Shown: positions 50,729-61,090 of the stretch, one piece after another
How positions within the stretch are numbered: the stretch's first letter is position 1
Layout: every line of letters starts with the position of its first letter
NCBI GenBank assembly: GCA_003667245.1
Contig: RCNN01000107.1
Span: forward strand, 35,762 to 99,761
Origin: Heterostelium multicystogenum
Lineage: Eukaryota > Evosea > Eumycetozoa > Acytosteliales > Acytosteliaceae
Direction: 5' to 3'
DNA: 64,000 bases
Notes under the pieces: generated by a model
Told to the model about the DNA's origin: nothing
The model's database searches: none
Seen by the model: the letters and a program-made list of their open reading frames with translations, nothing else
Program-made: the position numbers and the translations under genes

Positions 50729-51377
50729 TAAACCTTTTAAAATATATATATATATATTTATATAATTTAAAGTCAATAGTTTGAAACAAAAAAAACATGG
50801 GTACAAGTTTCCAAATAGTTTTGTATGATTTTTAAATACAAATCTTAAAAATGAATTTCTATACAAATATAATTAATTATATTTATATGTCCATTATTGA
50901 TTTCATTACTTTACAAATAGATCCTATTGGTCAATTTTGATTACTATTAACAATTAATTAGTGTAAAAGTACTTCATTACCTAAGGAAATTTTCAAATGT
51001 ATCTTAGTAAAGTACTTATTCCACTCAGAGTAGATCTATTTAAATTTTTCAAGAAATAAAGGTCTAGACCATTTAGTGCTATCTTATCCCAGGACTGGTC
51101 AAGTTCATTTTCAAATAATTTTATAGTCTAAATCACAAGATTTCATGTTTTAAAAAAATTAACTGTTATTAATATAAAATTTCATCGATTTTTATATTGT
51201 ACTATATTCCATTTCATTTTTCAAGTAATATTAAAAATCAAATCAGATAGATATATTTATACTGCTGTACAGTAAGCACACAGACACACAAGAATAGCTT
51301 CAACATAATTTCAAAGAGATAGGATAGATAGATAGTTAGTTTGTATTGAACATCAGGTTGGTTTGAGTTGACAAGTG
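50729..51377. other. Intergenic DNA between the kinase gene and maf1
   Basis: AT-rich, including TA repeats near 50741-50757 and a GATA run near 51320. Nothing coding is recognised. Confidence 0.6.
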
Positions 51378-52376
51378 ATGAAGTATCTAGATTCTACAAA
51401 ATCTCATTGCTCTGAGTACTTACTTGGATAGGCTTGATATTGGCGATGGTATTTTGAATGGAATATTAGAATCTTACTCGTGTAAGGTTGCAGGATCGGA
51501 TAAGAAGCTGTTCAAGTCGTTGGATAAGGAGCTGGAGGTTCAGTATAGCAGCAGTCTTGATCCGACCTCTAACAACCATCTTGGCAGCTCGCTGCTTCAG
51601 GGTAGCTCGTTTAATGACCATCAAATGTCGACTACCCTGTCGTCCAGTCCGTTTGGTCCACTCACCTCAAGCTCAGGTCGCAAGACAATGATACATCTAA
51701 TATCGACATTGAACGCCTGCTTTGTCGACTATGATTTCTCGAACACAAAGCCCGACCAGTTCAGAAAGGAGAGCAACCTTTCGTTGGTCATGAACAGCGT
51801 CAACACCTCTCTGCAATCTATCATCAGCAACTACAAGTCAGAGATACAGGAGCGACTGTGGACATCGATTGATCAGGAGATCACTCTTACAAAAACAGAA
51901 ATCTACTCATATATACCAGAATCACCAGATCCATTCACTGAAGAAGGTGTAATGTAAGTTGTAACTCATCGCAACTCAAATCGAATCAAATCATTAATGA
52001 ATCCATCCACGATAAAGTTGGAGTTTTAACTACTTCTTTTATAATAAGAGTATGAAAAGGATCATCTTCTTTTGCTGTAGGTTTTTAAAGTAAGTTGTTA
52101 GTAATATATATTATTACATATCAATCTAGTTTCCTAATAGATTTATTAATATCATATTTTATTATAATCAATGATCTATAGTAAAGCATTGGAGATAGCA
52201 AATAGTAGAGATCTAATCAATATGAGCAGAGACTCAGAATCTGATTCAGAGTAAGTAACTTAGAAGGAGTTTACATTTCATTTAGAGTAGTATTTAACAT
52301 TTAGAATCATATTTTTAGTTATGATTATAATGAATATGATGATGCCATAGGCGACAATATGGAAATGGATATGTAA
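51378..52376 (+). CDS. maf1: MAF1, repressor of RNA polymerase III
   Basis: Four exons worked out by hand: 51378-51953, 52018-52089, 52182-52250 and 52319-52376; about 257 residues. It starts MKYLDSTKSH, then LDIGDGILNGILESYSCKVAG and DKKLFKSLDKE (box A). Then come IHLISTLNACFVDYDFS, WTSIDQEITLTKTEIYSY, and in the second exon WSFNYFFYNKSMKRIIFF (box C). The tail is acidic and ends DDAIGDNMEMDM. A frame slip near 51415 is repaired by one base. MAF1 binds Pol III and Brf1 and shuts off tRNA and 5S synthesis under nutrient stress or TORC1 inhibition. A Ser-rich loop between boxes A and B probably carries the regulatory phosphosites (inference from the family). Confidence 0.92.
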
Positions 52377-52508
52377 CAACCAATATCTCTTCACTAATCA
52401 TCGTATTATTGTAAATAGTAGTAATAATAGTAGTAACAAATAATCAAATCAAAGACACATAACAATAATAGTTATAAATAATAAAACCTGTACATTAAGA
52501 TCAATCAT

Positions 52509-52835
52509 ATGAATCAGAAGCAACAGTTGGTATTGAATGACTCACAACATTCGGGAATTAAACTCCAACATCATGAACAACCCAAAGATAAAAATAGTTG
52601 TTGTAGTTGCCCAAATTACAAATTGTTAATACCGAAATTTGCTACAACAACATCAAGAGCCCATCAACAGCGAGATACATGATTTCGGAAATTTCGCTTG
52701 TTTTTGAAATTTCCTCTTTTTAAATTGTATGCAAGAAGTTCATATCCATCGATTGAATATATCGTTGTTGAATATACATTTACAACAAATAACAGCAATG
52801 CTCAGTTCCTAATTCAGCAAAGGTTGATGAGCTAA
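52509..52835 (+). pseudogene. Orphan reading frame interrupted by one TGA
   Basis: The ATG opens 57 codons (MNQKQQLVLNDSQHSGIK..., with CCSCPNYKLLIPKF). A TGA (52680-52682) follows, and the same frame stays open for another 50 codons to TAA at 52833-52835 (FRKFRLFLKFPLFKLYARSS and YPSIEYIVVEYTF). Such length is unusual in a spacer this AT-rich. It could be a broken gene, an exon, or chance. No family recognised. Confidence 0.3.
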
Positions 52836-53271
52836 AATTGAAAATGTTCATTAAAAAAGTGGTGGTTTGATCTCATTATTGATGGATGAATCATGATTTT
52901 TTTGAACCACTCTTCCGTAAAGGTTGCCGGCACTCCACGGTAAAAACAAACTGTTTAAAGTGGAGTGTGTGCTATATTATTTGGAATGCAAATAATGCTA
53001 CCCACTGTGTTTGAATTCATTGTATTTGGGAAGCTACATCTAACTTTACCAATATAGGGCATGCCTTGTTCAATGAGCAATTTAATTATGCAGACCCTCC
53101 CACTGCCACTCATTGAGAGCCGTAAATATGCTCAACTGTCAATCACAACATTCTCAACCAAATAAATCATCTTATTAAGTGAACATTCATTACGGATATT
53201 AATAATATATAAATTGAGAATTAACAAATGGATCTATTATTCATCAACAATATTATTAATTTAGATAGAAT

Positions 53272-53292
53272 CATATATATATATATATATAT
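53272..53292 (+). repeat. AT dinucleotide repeat
   Basis: About ten AT units in the spacer between maf1 and the F-box gene. Confidence 0.85.
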
Positions 53293-53482
53293 AGAATATA
53301 ATATCCTTTGCTGTATTGTTGCAACAACTATTTTAAGATTGATCTATTGGTCGTAATAATAATCTAAAAGTCATCGTCATTTTGAAAGAAAGATTAACTG
53401 TATATCAGATTATTGGTCAAGCTAATGTACAACCACAACATTAAACTCTTTGGAGTATCGTCCAAGTATGATGATTTTCTAG

Positions 53483-53642
53483 CGAAATAAAAAGCTATGA
53501 TATTTACAATGGTGGCAGCACAAGATCAATATCTACCAATTTCATAACTATCAGCAACCATTACAAGTATCTTCAGGCAGTAGACGGCATTACCAACAAC
53601 CAGTATGATAGTTTAGAAATACGTTCATTCAACCACCACCTG
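53483..53642 (+). other. Candidate orphan exon
   Basis: It is preceded by CTAG and followed by GTAAGA. It is open for 53 codons with mixed composition (KSYDIYNGGSTRSISTNF, YLQAVDGITNNQYDSLEIR). The 3' end is in phase 0, as is the acceptor of the F-box gene at 55113, so it could be a 5' exon of that gene, although the intron would be about 1.5 kb. Confidence 0.3.
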
Positions 53643-55113
53643 GTAAGAGAACTTGCAACCTGTTACTAACTTCCTATCTTCCTATCTGTCTCTTTTATTT
53701 CAATGACTTAAACTCATTTGTAATTAATATCATTCCAATATCAGAGTCGTCTTGTATAATACATCTTGTTCATTTATAAATTATGTGTTTTTGCTAATTT
53801 TGTTTAACTAATCTAGATTTTAAAGATTAAACCAAATTCTTCTATTCAATTCAATTCTTGTACTGTTTATCATATAAACTCTTCACCAATAATTGGCTTA
53901 ATAATATGTATTTAATGGATGGACAGCCATTTAAGTTTAATTAGTATTTTCAAACCTAAAATAGGTTAGCAGTAACATTACATTAAGTCTGGGTTAGTTT
54001 TATTTGAGTGAGTTGGTGAGTGAAGAGTTTATTGTTAATATATCTGTTGTTAAGTAAATAGTAGAGTTTAGCTACAAATATAAATTATCACTGTTGTTTC
54101 AATTACATTTTAAATTAAATGATATTAATAATAATATAATAATAAATGTTGAATCGACTCTTCCAACCCAAACACTTAACCCTACTTTCCCACACGATTA
54201 AATTATAAAACAAACACTATATACACACATAGCATTATTATTATAGTTTTTATTTTTATTTATCAGAGAGACAATAACATAAGATGATGATGATGATAAT
54301 GAAAAGTTATATTAAGTTGTAGTTTATTATACACTTTTTTTTTGTTTTGAAATAACAGTGGATGTGGTATTAATAGTGGTATTAGTGGTAGTGGAACACA
54401 ACTCCTGCGTGAGTGACTGTCTGTCATCAAAGAAATAGAAGTAGAAAAAATAGGAACTAACAAAACAACAGCAGCTCATCTTTTGTATAATGTAACATTG
54501 AACAATATAAGTGAGTAACTGGAGCAAGTAGTATTAGTTAATTTTAAAACATTTTATAAATTATAATTTAAATGAATTACTCTACTCCTACTATTATTAT
54601 CACGCCTACTACTATTATTACTACTATTTTTATTGTTATAATTGTTTTTGGAATAAAATTAAATTAAATAATTAATAAAATAATAATAATAATAATAATA
54701 GTTCATATTTCATATTATTGAGTAAATAAAATATAATCAACTATCAATATTAATTATTAAGTAAAAAGTAAATTTCAAAGTAAAATATCCAATAGTTCCA
54801 ATAGTATTCATTCGATACTCTAACCAAGAATATATTCATCCAACCAACTATTTCTATTTCTATTTCTTTATTTATTAAATTTGATATTTAGTATTGTGTA
54901 GTATAGTAGTCGAATTTCATAAAACATATTATAAAATCTAGTTCATAATTAATTATAACATACATATATATATATATACATACATTTGTTTTTATTTGGA
55001 CTTTTGTAAATTCTAAAATAAATTCAATCTTAAACCAATAATAATATTTCTTTCTTCCTGAAATTTTAATAATTTCCAAATCATTTATTTACTTTGTATT
55101 AAATTACTATCAG

Positions 55114-56447
55114 GAGGAAGACGAGGAAAACGAACACTTCTTGTTGGATGAGACTGTGGTAGGACCAAGTGCTATGGAATCATTAAAAGCATTTTTAAAA
55201 GAATACGATTTGTCCAAGTTTCAAGTGGGTGATGCAAGTGTGCCGCACCTTGTGCCAGTAAGGTCAATCCCACAATACAGTTCTCTGAGGCATAATGAGA
55301 ACAATACTACAAATAATGATGAGAGAATGCTGATTGAGGATGACAATGGACCCTCAGAGGTTCCAAACAATGATAGATACTCAGCCCATTTTCTAGACTC
55401 GGCAGAGTGTGAAATGCTACAACAACATGATTTCTATGGCAAAAAGAAATTGGTTGCTGCTCAGCCTTTGGCTGGCAATCAGCTTTTAGATGACTACCTC
55501 AAAAATAACAACAACAATAATAATAATAACGACGACGAGAGCAATTCACAACTCTATTTAGAGTGCCTGCCTGTTGAGATTCTGTTTTATATTTGCAAGT
55601 TCCTTAATGTAGGTTCCCTTCAAAACCTATCAATGGTAAATAGATTCTTTTCAGAAATGAGCACACAAGAAGATATATGGAAAGTAAGTACTACCAATCT
55701 GGATCATAAGCTGGTTAATTAACCCCAATTCAGCATTTGTTTGTAGAAAGATTTGGAAATATAAAGAAAATGCCTTGTCCCGAACTGACATGGAAAGAGT
55801 TTTATGGCTCACACAATTTATATAGTGGCGATTGGGACAATAATAAGAAAGGAAAGATGGTAATATCAAAGGAAGGACTTACAGTATCGCATGGTGGTGA
55901 TTATTTGGGCAGCTATCAATCTGCAAGAGGCTCTGTCCGCATAGATTCGGGTTGTACATATTGGGAGATTTTAATAGAATGTTTAAAGTAAGATATTACT
56001 TTTATATCACATGCATTATAAAATGTCACTAACAAACCAACTCTTCTATTCAGTTTTAATCAAACTGGGTTCCACTTGGTTATTGGAGTTATTCCAGAAT
56101 CGTTTACCGTGTGGCAATCTTATTTAACTAGTAATGGTGGATGGGGATATCTGGCGGATGGACGCAAGGCCAATAATAGTGGAAATGGAATTCCCTATGC
56201 TAAAGGTTTCGTCCAAGGTGACAGGGTGGGAGTACTCGTCAATATGAATGAGAAGACACTTTCCTTTTATTTAAATGGTGTATCTCAAGGTGTGGCATTT
56301 AGGAACATCGACCAACCAGTGTATCCCGGAGTCAGTCTTCTCACAGGTGGACAAAGTATTTCATTTATTGCCAATCCAACTTTTCCCAAATATATGAATA
56401 ATAATAACAACAACAACCCAACTTTCAATAATATCAAATCAATATAA
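55114..56447 (+). CDS. F-box and SPRY domain protein, 5' end not found
   Basis: Exons 55114-55683, 55734-55987 and 56054-56447. The first listed exon begins after an acceptor (TATCAG) in phase 0 with EEDEENEHFLLDE, so a further upstream exon with the start codon is missing; an internal ATG at 55174 is the fallback. The F-box spans LECLPVEILFYICKFLNVGSL to NRFFSEMSTQEDIWKHL; the join IWK/HLFVERFGN is recovered by using the CAG at 55733. The SPRY/B30.2 part has TYWEILIECLN, GGWGYLADGRK, GDRVGVLVNMNEKTLSFY and VYPGVSLLTGGQSI. The order resembles FBXO45/Fsn, a substrate adaptor of an SCF-type or atypical Skp1 ubiquitin ligase. An Asn run and a poly-N tail are low-complexity. The target is unknown. 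Confidence 0.8.
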
Positions 56448-56861
56448 TTTATAGACCTCACCTTATCATACCAAACCTTTACAATAATATTAAACTTTCA
56501 ATCATTACAAACATTTGATCAATTTCTAATCAACCATCAATCACTATCAACACCATCAAATATGTATATTAAATAAAACTAGTTGAAAAATCAAAGAAAT
56601 ATTTTTAAAATTTAGATATGAGCCACCATATGATGGATCTTGGGGTACAAATGACAACCCAAATGGAATGACGCAATGAATGGGACTCAACTCCACCCAC
56701 TAAAGTGATCTTTGCATTTTTCTAATTTTTAAGATATTTCTATTCTTTATAATAATATATCATAGATTTGATTGATTGATTGATTGGTAGTCATTGGTCC
56801 CAGTTTATTTATTTGTTTATTGTATATTTGTATATATAGATATAGTTATATAGTTTTAGAG
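56448..56861. other. Intergenic DNA upstream of srd5a3
   Basis: AT-rich; ATTG repeats near 56768-56788. A TTG-started frame running in from 56784 is upstream of the real ATG of srd5a3. No other feature. Confidence 0.6.
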
Positions 56862-57940
56862 ATGATATTCATTAGTGATTTGACCTATGAATTGTATGAT
56901 TATTGTATTCTCTATTGGTACGTTGCCATTGGAATATACTTTTTGCGAATCATTAGCAGTGGCTTCAACAGATCAACTAGCTATGGCAAACTGGACGAGT
57001 CGCGACTAAAAGCCAACAACAGCAACAACGGCAATGTCAATAATCGAAGTTTGATTAGCGCACTCTACTTGGATTATCCGCTGCTTGAAACAAAGTATGG
57101 TTGGTTTTTGTTCTATTTGACTGCGTTCTCTTGCTCGATGACTATGCTTGGTATTCTTTACTTGCTGGACATCAGCAACAACGTCAATTATTACAACAGC
57201 ATATTCTTGATGTTGTACTACAGTATGCTCATGGTTCAGGCACTTCGAAGAATTTACGAAACCGTTGCCATTCAGGAGCACTCCTTCTCGATGATGAGTG
57301 TCCTCTTGTTTGTTTCGGGTCTCTCCTACTATGTGATGGCCACTGTTTCGCCAATCATAGAGTACATCGCAAAAATAGAGTTCAAGTACATCGAGCCCGA
57401 GCCAGGCTATGACAACCAGGAGTACGACGACAACGAAATCAACAACACCCTCAAGCTTATCATTGTAGTATTCATCATAGCATCGGTGCTTCAACAAAGA
57501 GTACACAAACAGCTAGCGGCAATCAGAAGCACTGCCTCAACCTCAACCAACAAGAACAGCAGCAACTCAAACGACAACAGCAAGCCATACTACGAGATTC
57601 CCAAAGGAGGACTCTTCAACTTGGTATCGTGTCCCCACTTCCTGATGGAGATAATCATCTACTTCTGCTTCCTATCACTCTCCTATTACAAATCCAAATC
57701 ATTATGGTAAGACTCAATACTCCAACAACCTAACTTCATCACATTCTATATTTACATAAACACGACGACTAACATTGATATATTACTACTATCACTATCA
57801 CTAATATATTTAGGTTGCTTTTCATATTCACAACAATGAATCTTACTCATAGAGCATTAGAAACACACAATTGGTATAAGAACACATATAAATCAAACTA
57901 TCCATCCAATAGAAAAGCAATCATTCCATTCATTCTATAA
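56862..57940 (+). CDS. srd5a3: SRD5A3-type polyprenal/polyprenol reductase (dolichol synthesis)
   Basis: Exon 1 56862-57706, intron 57707-57813, exon 2 57814-57940; 323 residues. Six or more hydrophobic segments. The C-terminal steroid 5-alpha-reductase domain has YYEIPKGGLFNLVSCPHFLMEI in exon 1 and, in exon 2, NLTHRALETHNWYKNTYK and NRKAIIPFIL, the conserved NADPH-binding and active-site region. The start is the ATG at 56862 (MIFISDLTYELYDY), as in SRD5A3/DFG10 rather than SRD5A1/2. The family acts in the ER in the last steps from polyprenol to dolichol (in humans through polyprenal with DHRSX). An insertion of Asp/Glu/Asn-rich sequence lies near residues 195-210. No frame error. Its pathway partner nus1 is also in this window. 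Confidence 0.9.
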
Positions 57941-58256
57941 GAGTATTGAACGACACAAACATCCAAAACAAATAAAAGTGAACACCTATTTTAGTTGAAC
58001 GACGGTCATTCATTAAACGAACTAATGTCAATCAATCAAACAATCAACACTGGGTTAGGTTACAATATACCACCCCTAAATTAGTTGTAAAAGTACAACA
58101 TTAATGTTTATTTTTTTTTAAATTTCATGAAGCATCTCATCTGAACTGACATACTCACTAGTGTGCAGTAAAACAACCAAAACTAAACACATTTTAAACA
58201 TCAAGTTGTTGTTTCTTTTTTTGAAGTTCTTACTTTTACTCATTTAATTTAGAAAA
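57941..58256. other. Intergenic DNA upstream of the M3 peptidase gene
   Basis: 316 bases, AT-rich with a T-run near 58112-58119. No feature beyond promoter position. Confidence 0.6.
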
Positions 58257-60684
58257 ATGAATAAACTTTTGATCAAAATAAAACCAATATTAAGATCACA
58301 ACAGATAATAATCAACCAGCAAACTCCAACAACTACATCTCTATTCTTAAATAGATCATCACTATTGTCTGCCGCGGTCAACCACAGTACTACTACTACT
58401 TCCTATTTAAACAACAATAACTTCAAATCTAAAGTAAACAACAACTACTCTAGTATTTATAATAGTTACAATTCTTATTATACAAATACAACTGTCTTTT
58501 GCAAATCCTATACTACCACTGCCACTCAAAATATGTCTTCGTGTGAAAAAATTAGTCATGATATCAAGTTGAAGTTCCCAGAGAACATCGACGAGTACCA
58601 AACACGTGTCGATCAGCTGAAGAAGGAGCATGACGCTGGCTTGCAAAAGATCATCGATATCCCACGTGAAAAGCGTACTTTCGACAACACCTTTGGTGCT
58701 TTGGTTGACCTCGAGCGTCAGTACTACACCGAGGAAAAGCTCCCTCACTTTCCAGGCCCACGTCAACCAATCGAAGGAGGTGCGTGATGTCTCCAACAAT
58801 GCTGAGTCCGAACTCAACAAATACTCGATCGACACCAACATGCGTGAGGACCTCTACAACGTCTTTGCAGAGTACATCGCCGACAATCCCAACTACAAAG
58901 AGCACCTTAGTTCAGTCCAGCAGCGTGTGATCAAGAAGATCATGGAGGTCTACGAGAAAAACGGTTTGCAATTGCCAAAGGATCAGCGTGAAGTCCTCAA
59001 GGGTATCAAGAAGGAGATCAACGAACTCGCCATCGAATTCGGTAAGAAACATCGCAGAGGACAAGTCCAAGGTCGTTTTCACCAAGGAGCAACTCGATGG
59101 TGTTCCTGAGGACGTTCTCCAACTCTTTGAAAAGACTGAAAACGGTGACTACAGTGTATCATGCAAGTCGCCAGAATATATTTCCACTCATGAAGTTCTG
59201 CAAAGTCACAGAGACAAGAAAGAAGATGGACTTAACCTACGGAACAAGATGTATAGATAAAAATGTTGACATTCTATCGAAAGCATGTAGATTAAGACAC
59301 GGTAAGTTTAACCACTGAATGGATGCATAGTACTGGATGGTATCTAATTTCTACTTTTTTGATTGATAGAATCGGCCAAGATTCTTGGTAAGAAAGAATG
59401 GAGTGAAGTTATTACTCAATATAACATGTCTTTGAGTCCACAAAATGTTAATGGATTCTTGACTAGAATGACAAATCTTTTGAAGCCACACGGAGTTGAA
59501 GAACTAAAGAAATTAGCGTATGTAATTGACAAGACAGTGTAAGAATATGAAGATTAGCTAACCACTCTTTCTCCAGTGAGTTGAAGAAGAAGGATCACGA
59601 AGAAAGAAACATTCCACTCACTGAACCAGAGATTAAATCATATGATACCAGTTTTTACAATAACATGATGATGGAAAGAGAGTACTCTGTCGATTCCAAT
59701 TTGGTCAAGCAATACTTCCCTTTGGAACATGTCACCAAAGGTATCTTTGAAATCTACCAAGAATTGTTGGGATTCAAGTTCCAAGAGGAAAAGAATTTGC
59801 CATTTAAGGTATGGCACCCAGAGGTCAAGCTTTTCTCTGTCACCGATCCAGCAAAGAACAACGAGGTTGTAGGTTACTTCTTCTTTGACTTGCACCCACG
59901 TGAGGGTAAATACAGCCATTTCGCTGTCTGGCCATTGCAACAAGGTTTCATCCGTGGTGGCGAGCGTCAACTCCCAGTTGCTGCTCTTGTCGGAAACTTC
60001 ACAAAGTCAACCGAGACTACCCCATCATTGTTGACTCACGACGAAGTTGTTACCTTCTTCCACGAATTTGGACACGTCATGCACAACATGTCTACCACAG
60101 TCGAATATCCATTGTTCTCTGGAACTGCAGTCGAGCGTGACTTTGTCGAGTGCCCATCCCAACTCTTTGAGCAATGGTGCTGGGACGCCACAATCCTCGG
60201 TCGTCTCTCTGGTCACCACAAAGACACCTCCAAGAAGCTCCCAGCAGACCTCATTAAGAAGATGCTCGATGCCAAGAATCTTAACATTTCCATTTTCTAC
60301 CTTCGTCAATTGGTCTATGGTACATTTGATCAAAAGATTCACTCTGCCAACCCACAATACTACAATGACATTGGAAAGGTTTGGTCCGAATGTGCACGTG
60401 ACATCTCCACCATCCTCAACCAGCCAGGTACCAACCCAGCTGCCACTTTCAATCACATGTTTGGATACGACGCCGGATACTACTCCTACATGTGGAGTGA
60501 AGTATTTGCCGCCGACATTTTCTCTGTCTTTGAGCAAAAGGGTGTCATGAACCAAGAACTCGGAAAGAAACTCAGAGATCAAGTTTTGGCTGTTGGTGGT
60601 TCACAAGACTCCAACATCACCCTCAAGAACTTCCTTGGACGTACACCAGACGAAAAGCCCTTCCTCAAATTAATTGGATTGTAA
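58257..60684 (+). CDS. M3 family zinc oligopeptidase (thimet oligopeptidase-like)
   Basis: Exons 58257-59301, 59370-59517 and 59577-60684, about 765 residues. The first 95 residues are Ser/Thr/Asn/Lys-rich with few acids, typical of a mitochondrial presequence; an internal ATG (MSSCEKISHDIKLKFP) could start a cytosolic form. The catalytic core has TFFHEFGHVMHNMST with the HExxH zinc site at 60061-60075 and GTAVERDFVECPSQLFEQWCWD with the third ligand Glu. RQLVYGTFDQKIH, YDAGYYSYMWSEVFAADIF and FLGRTPDEKPFLKLIGL are also typical. The sequence is nearer to thimet oligopeptidase/neurolysin than to mitochondrial intermediate peptidase. Frame slips at C3 near 58763, A3 near 59046 and near 59180 are each one extra base. 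It would trim peptides up to about 17 residues. Confidence 0.9.
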
Positions 60685-61090
60685 ATAGCGCAAACAAACA
60701 TCGCCATCTCCAAACTCAGAATTCCATGAATCTTTGTGGACACAATAAATTGATTTCATTTATGAACTTCTGGACGACAAAAAAACTTTCGTTTGGTTGG
60801 CATAACTACCAAAAAAAAAAAAAATCAAAAAAAAATGAAAATTAAAAAATGAAAATTACGTTTTATGCTATGAATGTCAAGGTTTGTGTGATCACTATGT
60901 GCTTAACTCTTGTTTTTCACTAGTTTAGTTTTTTCATTCTTTCATTCACTCATTCATCTGTACATATTATTTTTTTTTGGATAAATCAAAATCATCCAGT
61001 GACTGAATCAGATCATCATCAGAGATCACTCATCATTAGATTTAGATTTAGATTTATTTAGTAGAATAATAGTAGTAGTAGTAGCAAAGA
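60685..61090. other. Intergenic DNA between the M3 peptidase gene and the mitochondrial-type gene
   Basis: A poly(A) signal AATAAA is at 60744-60749, 60 bases after the stop. A-runs lie near 60811-60823. The rest is AT-rich promoter DNA with TAG repeats near 61068-61083. Confidence 0.6.

Larger units (their letters stand above)
52377..55113. other. 2.7 kb region with two orphan open frames between maf1 and the F-box gene
   Basis: Contains a 109-codon frame broken by one TGA (52509-52835), a hairpin (52930-52972), an AT repeat (53272-53292) and a 53-codon open stretch bounded by splice-like sites (53483-53642). The remainder is AT-rich; a small minus-strand frame at 54263-54527 is low-complexity. 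Confidence 0.5.

Noticed and set aside
54263..54527. Two overlapping minus-strand frames
   Set aside because: They arise from CAT/CTT and TTC runs, end in poly-His from an ATG repeat, and have no conserved features.
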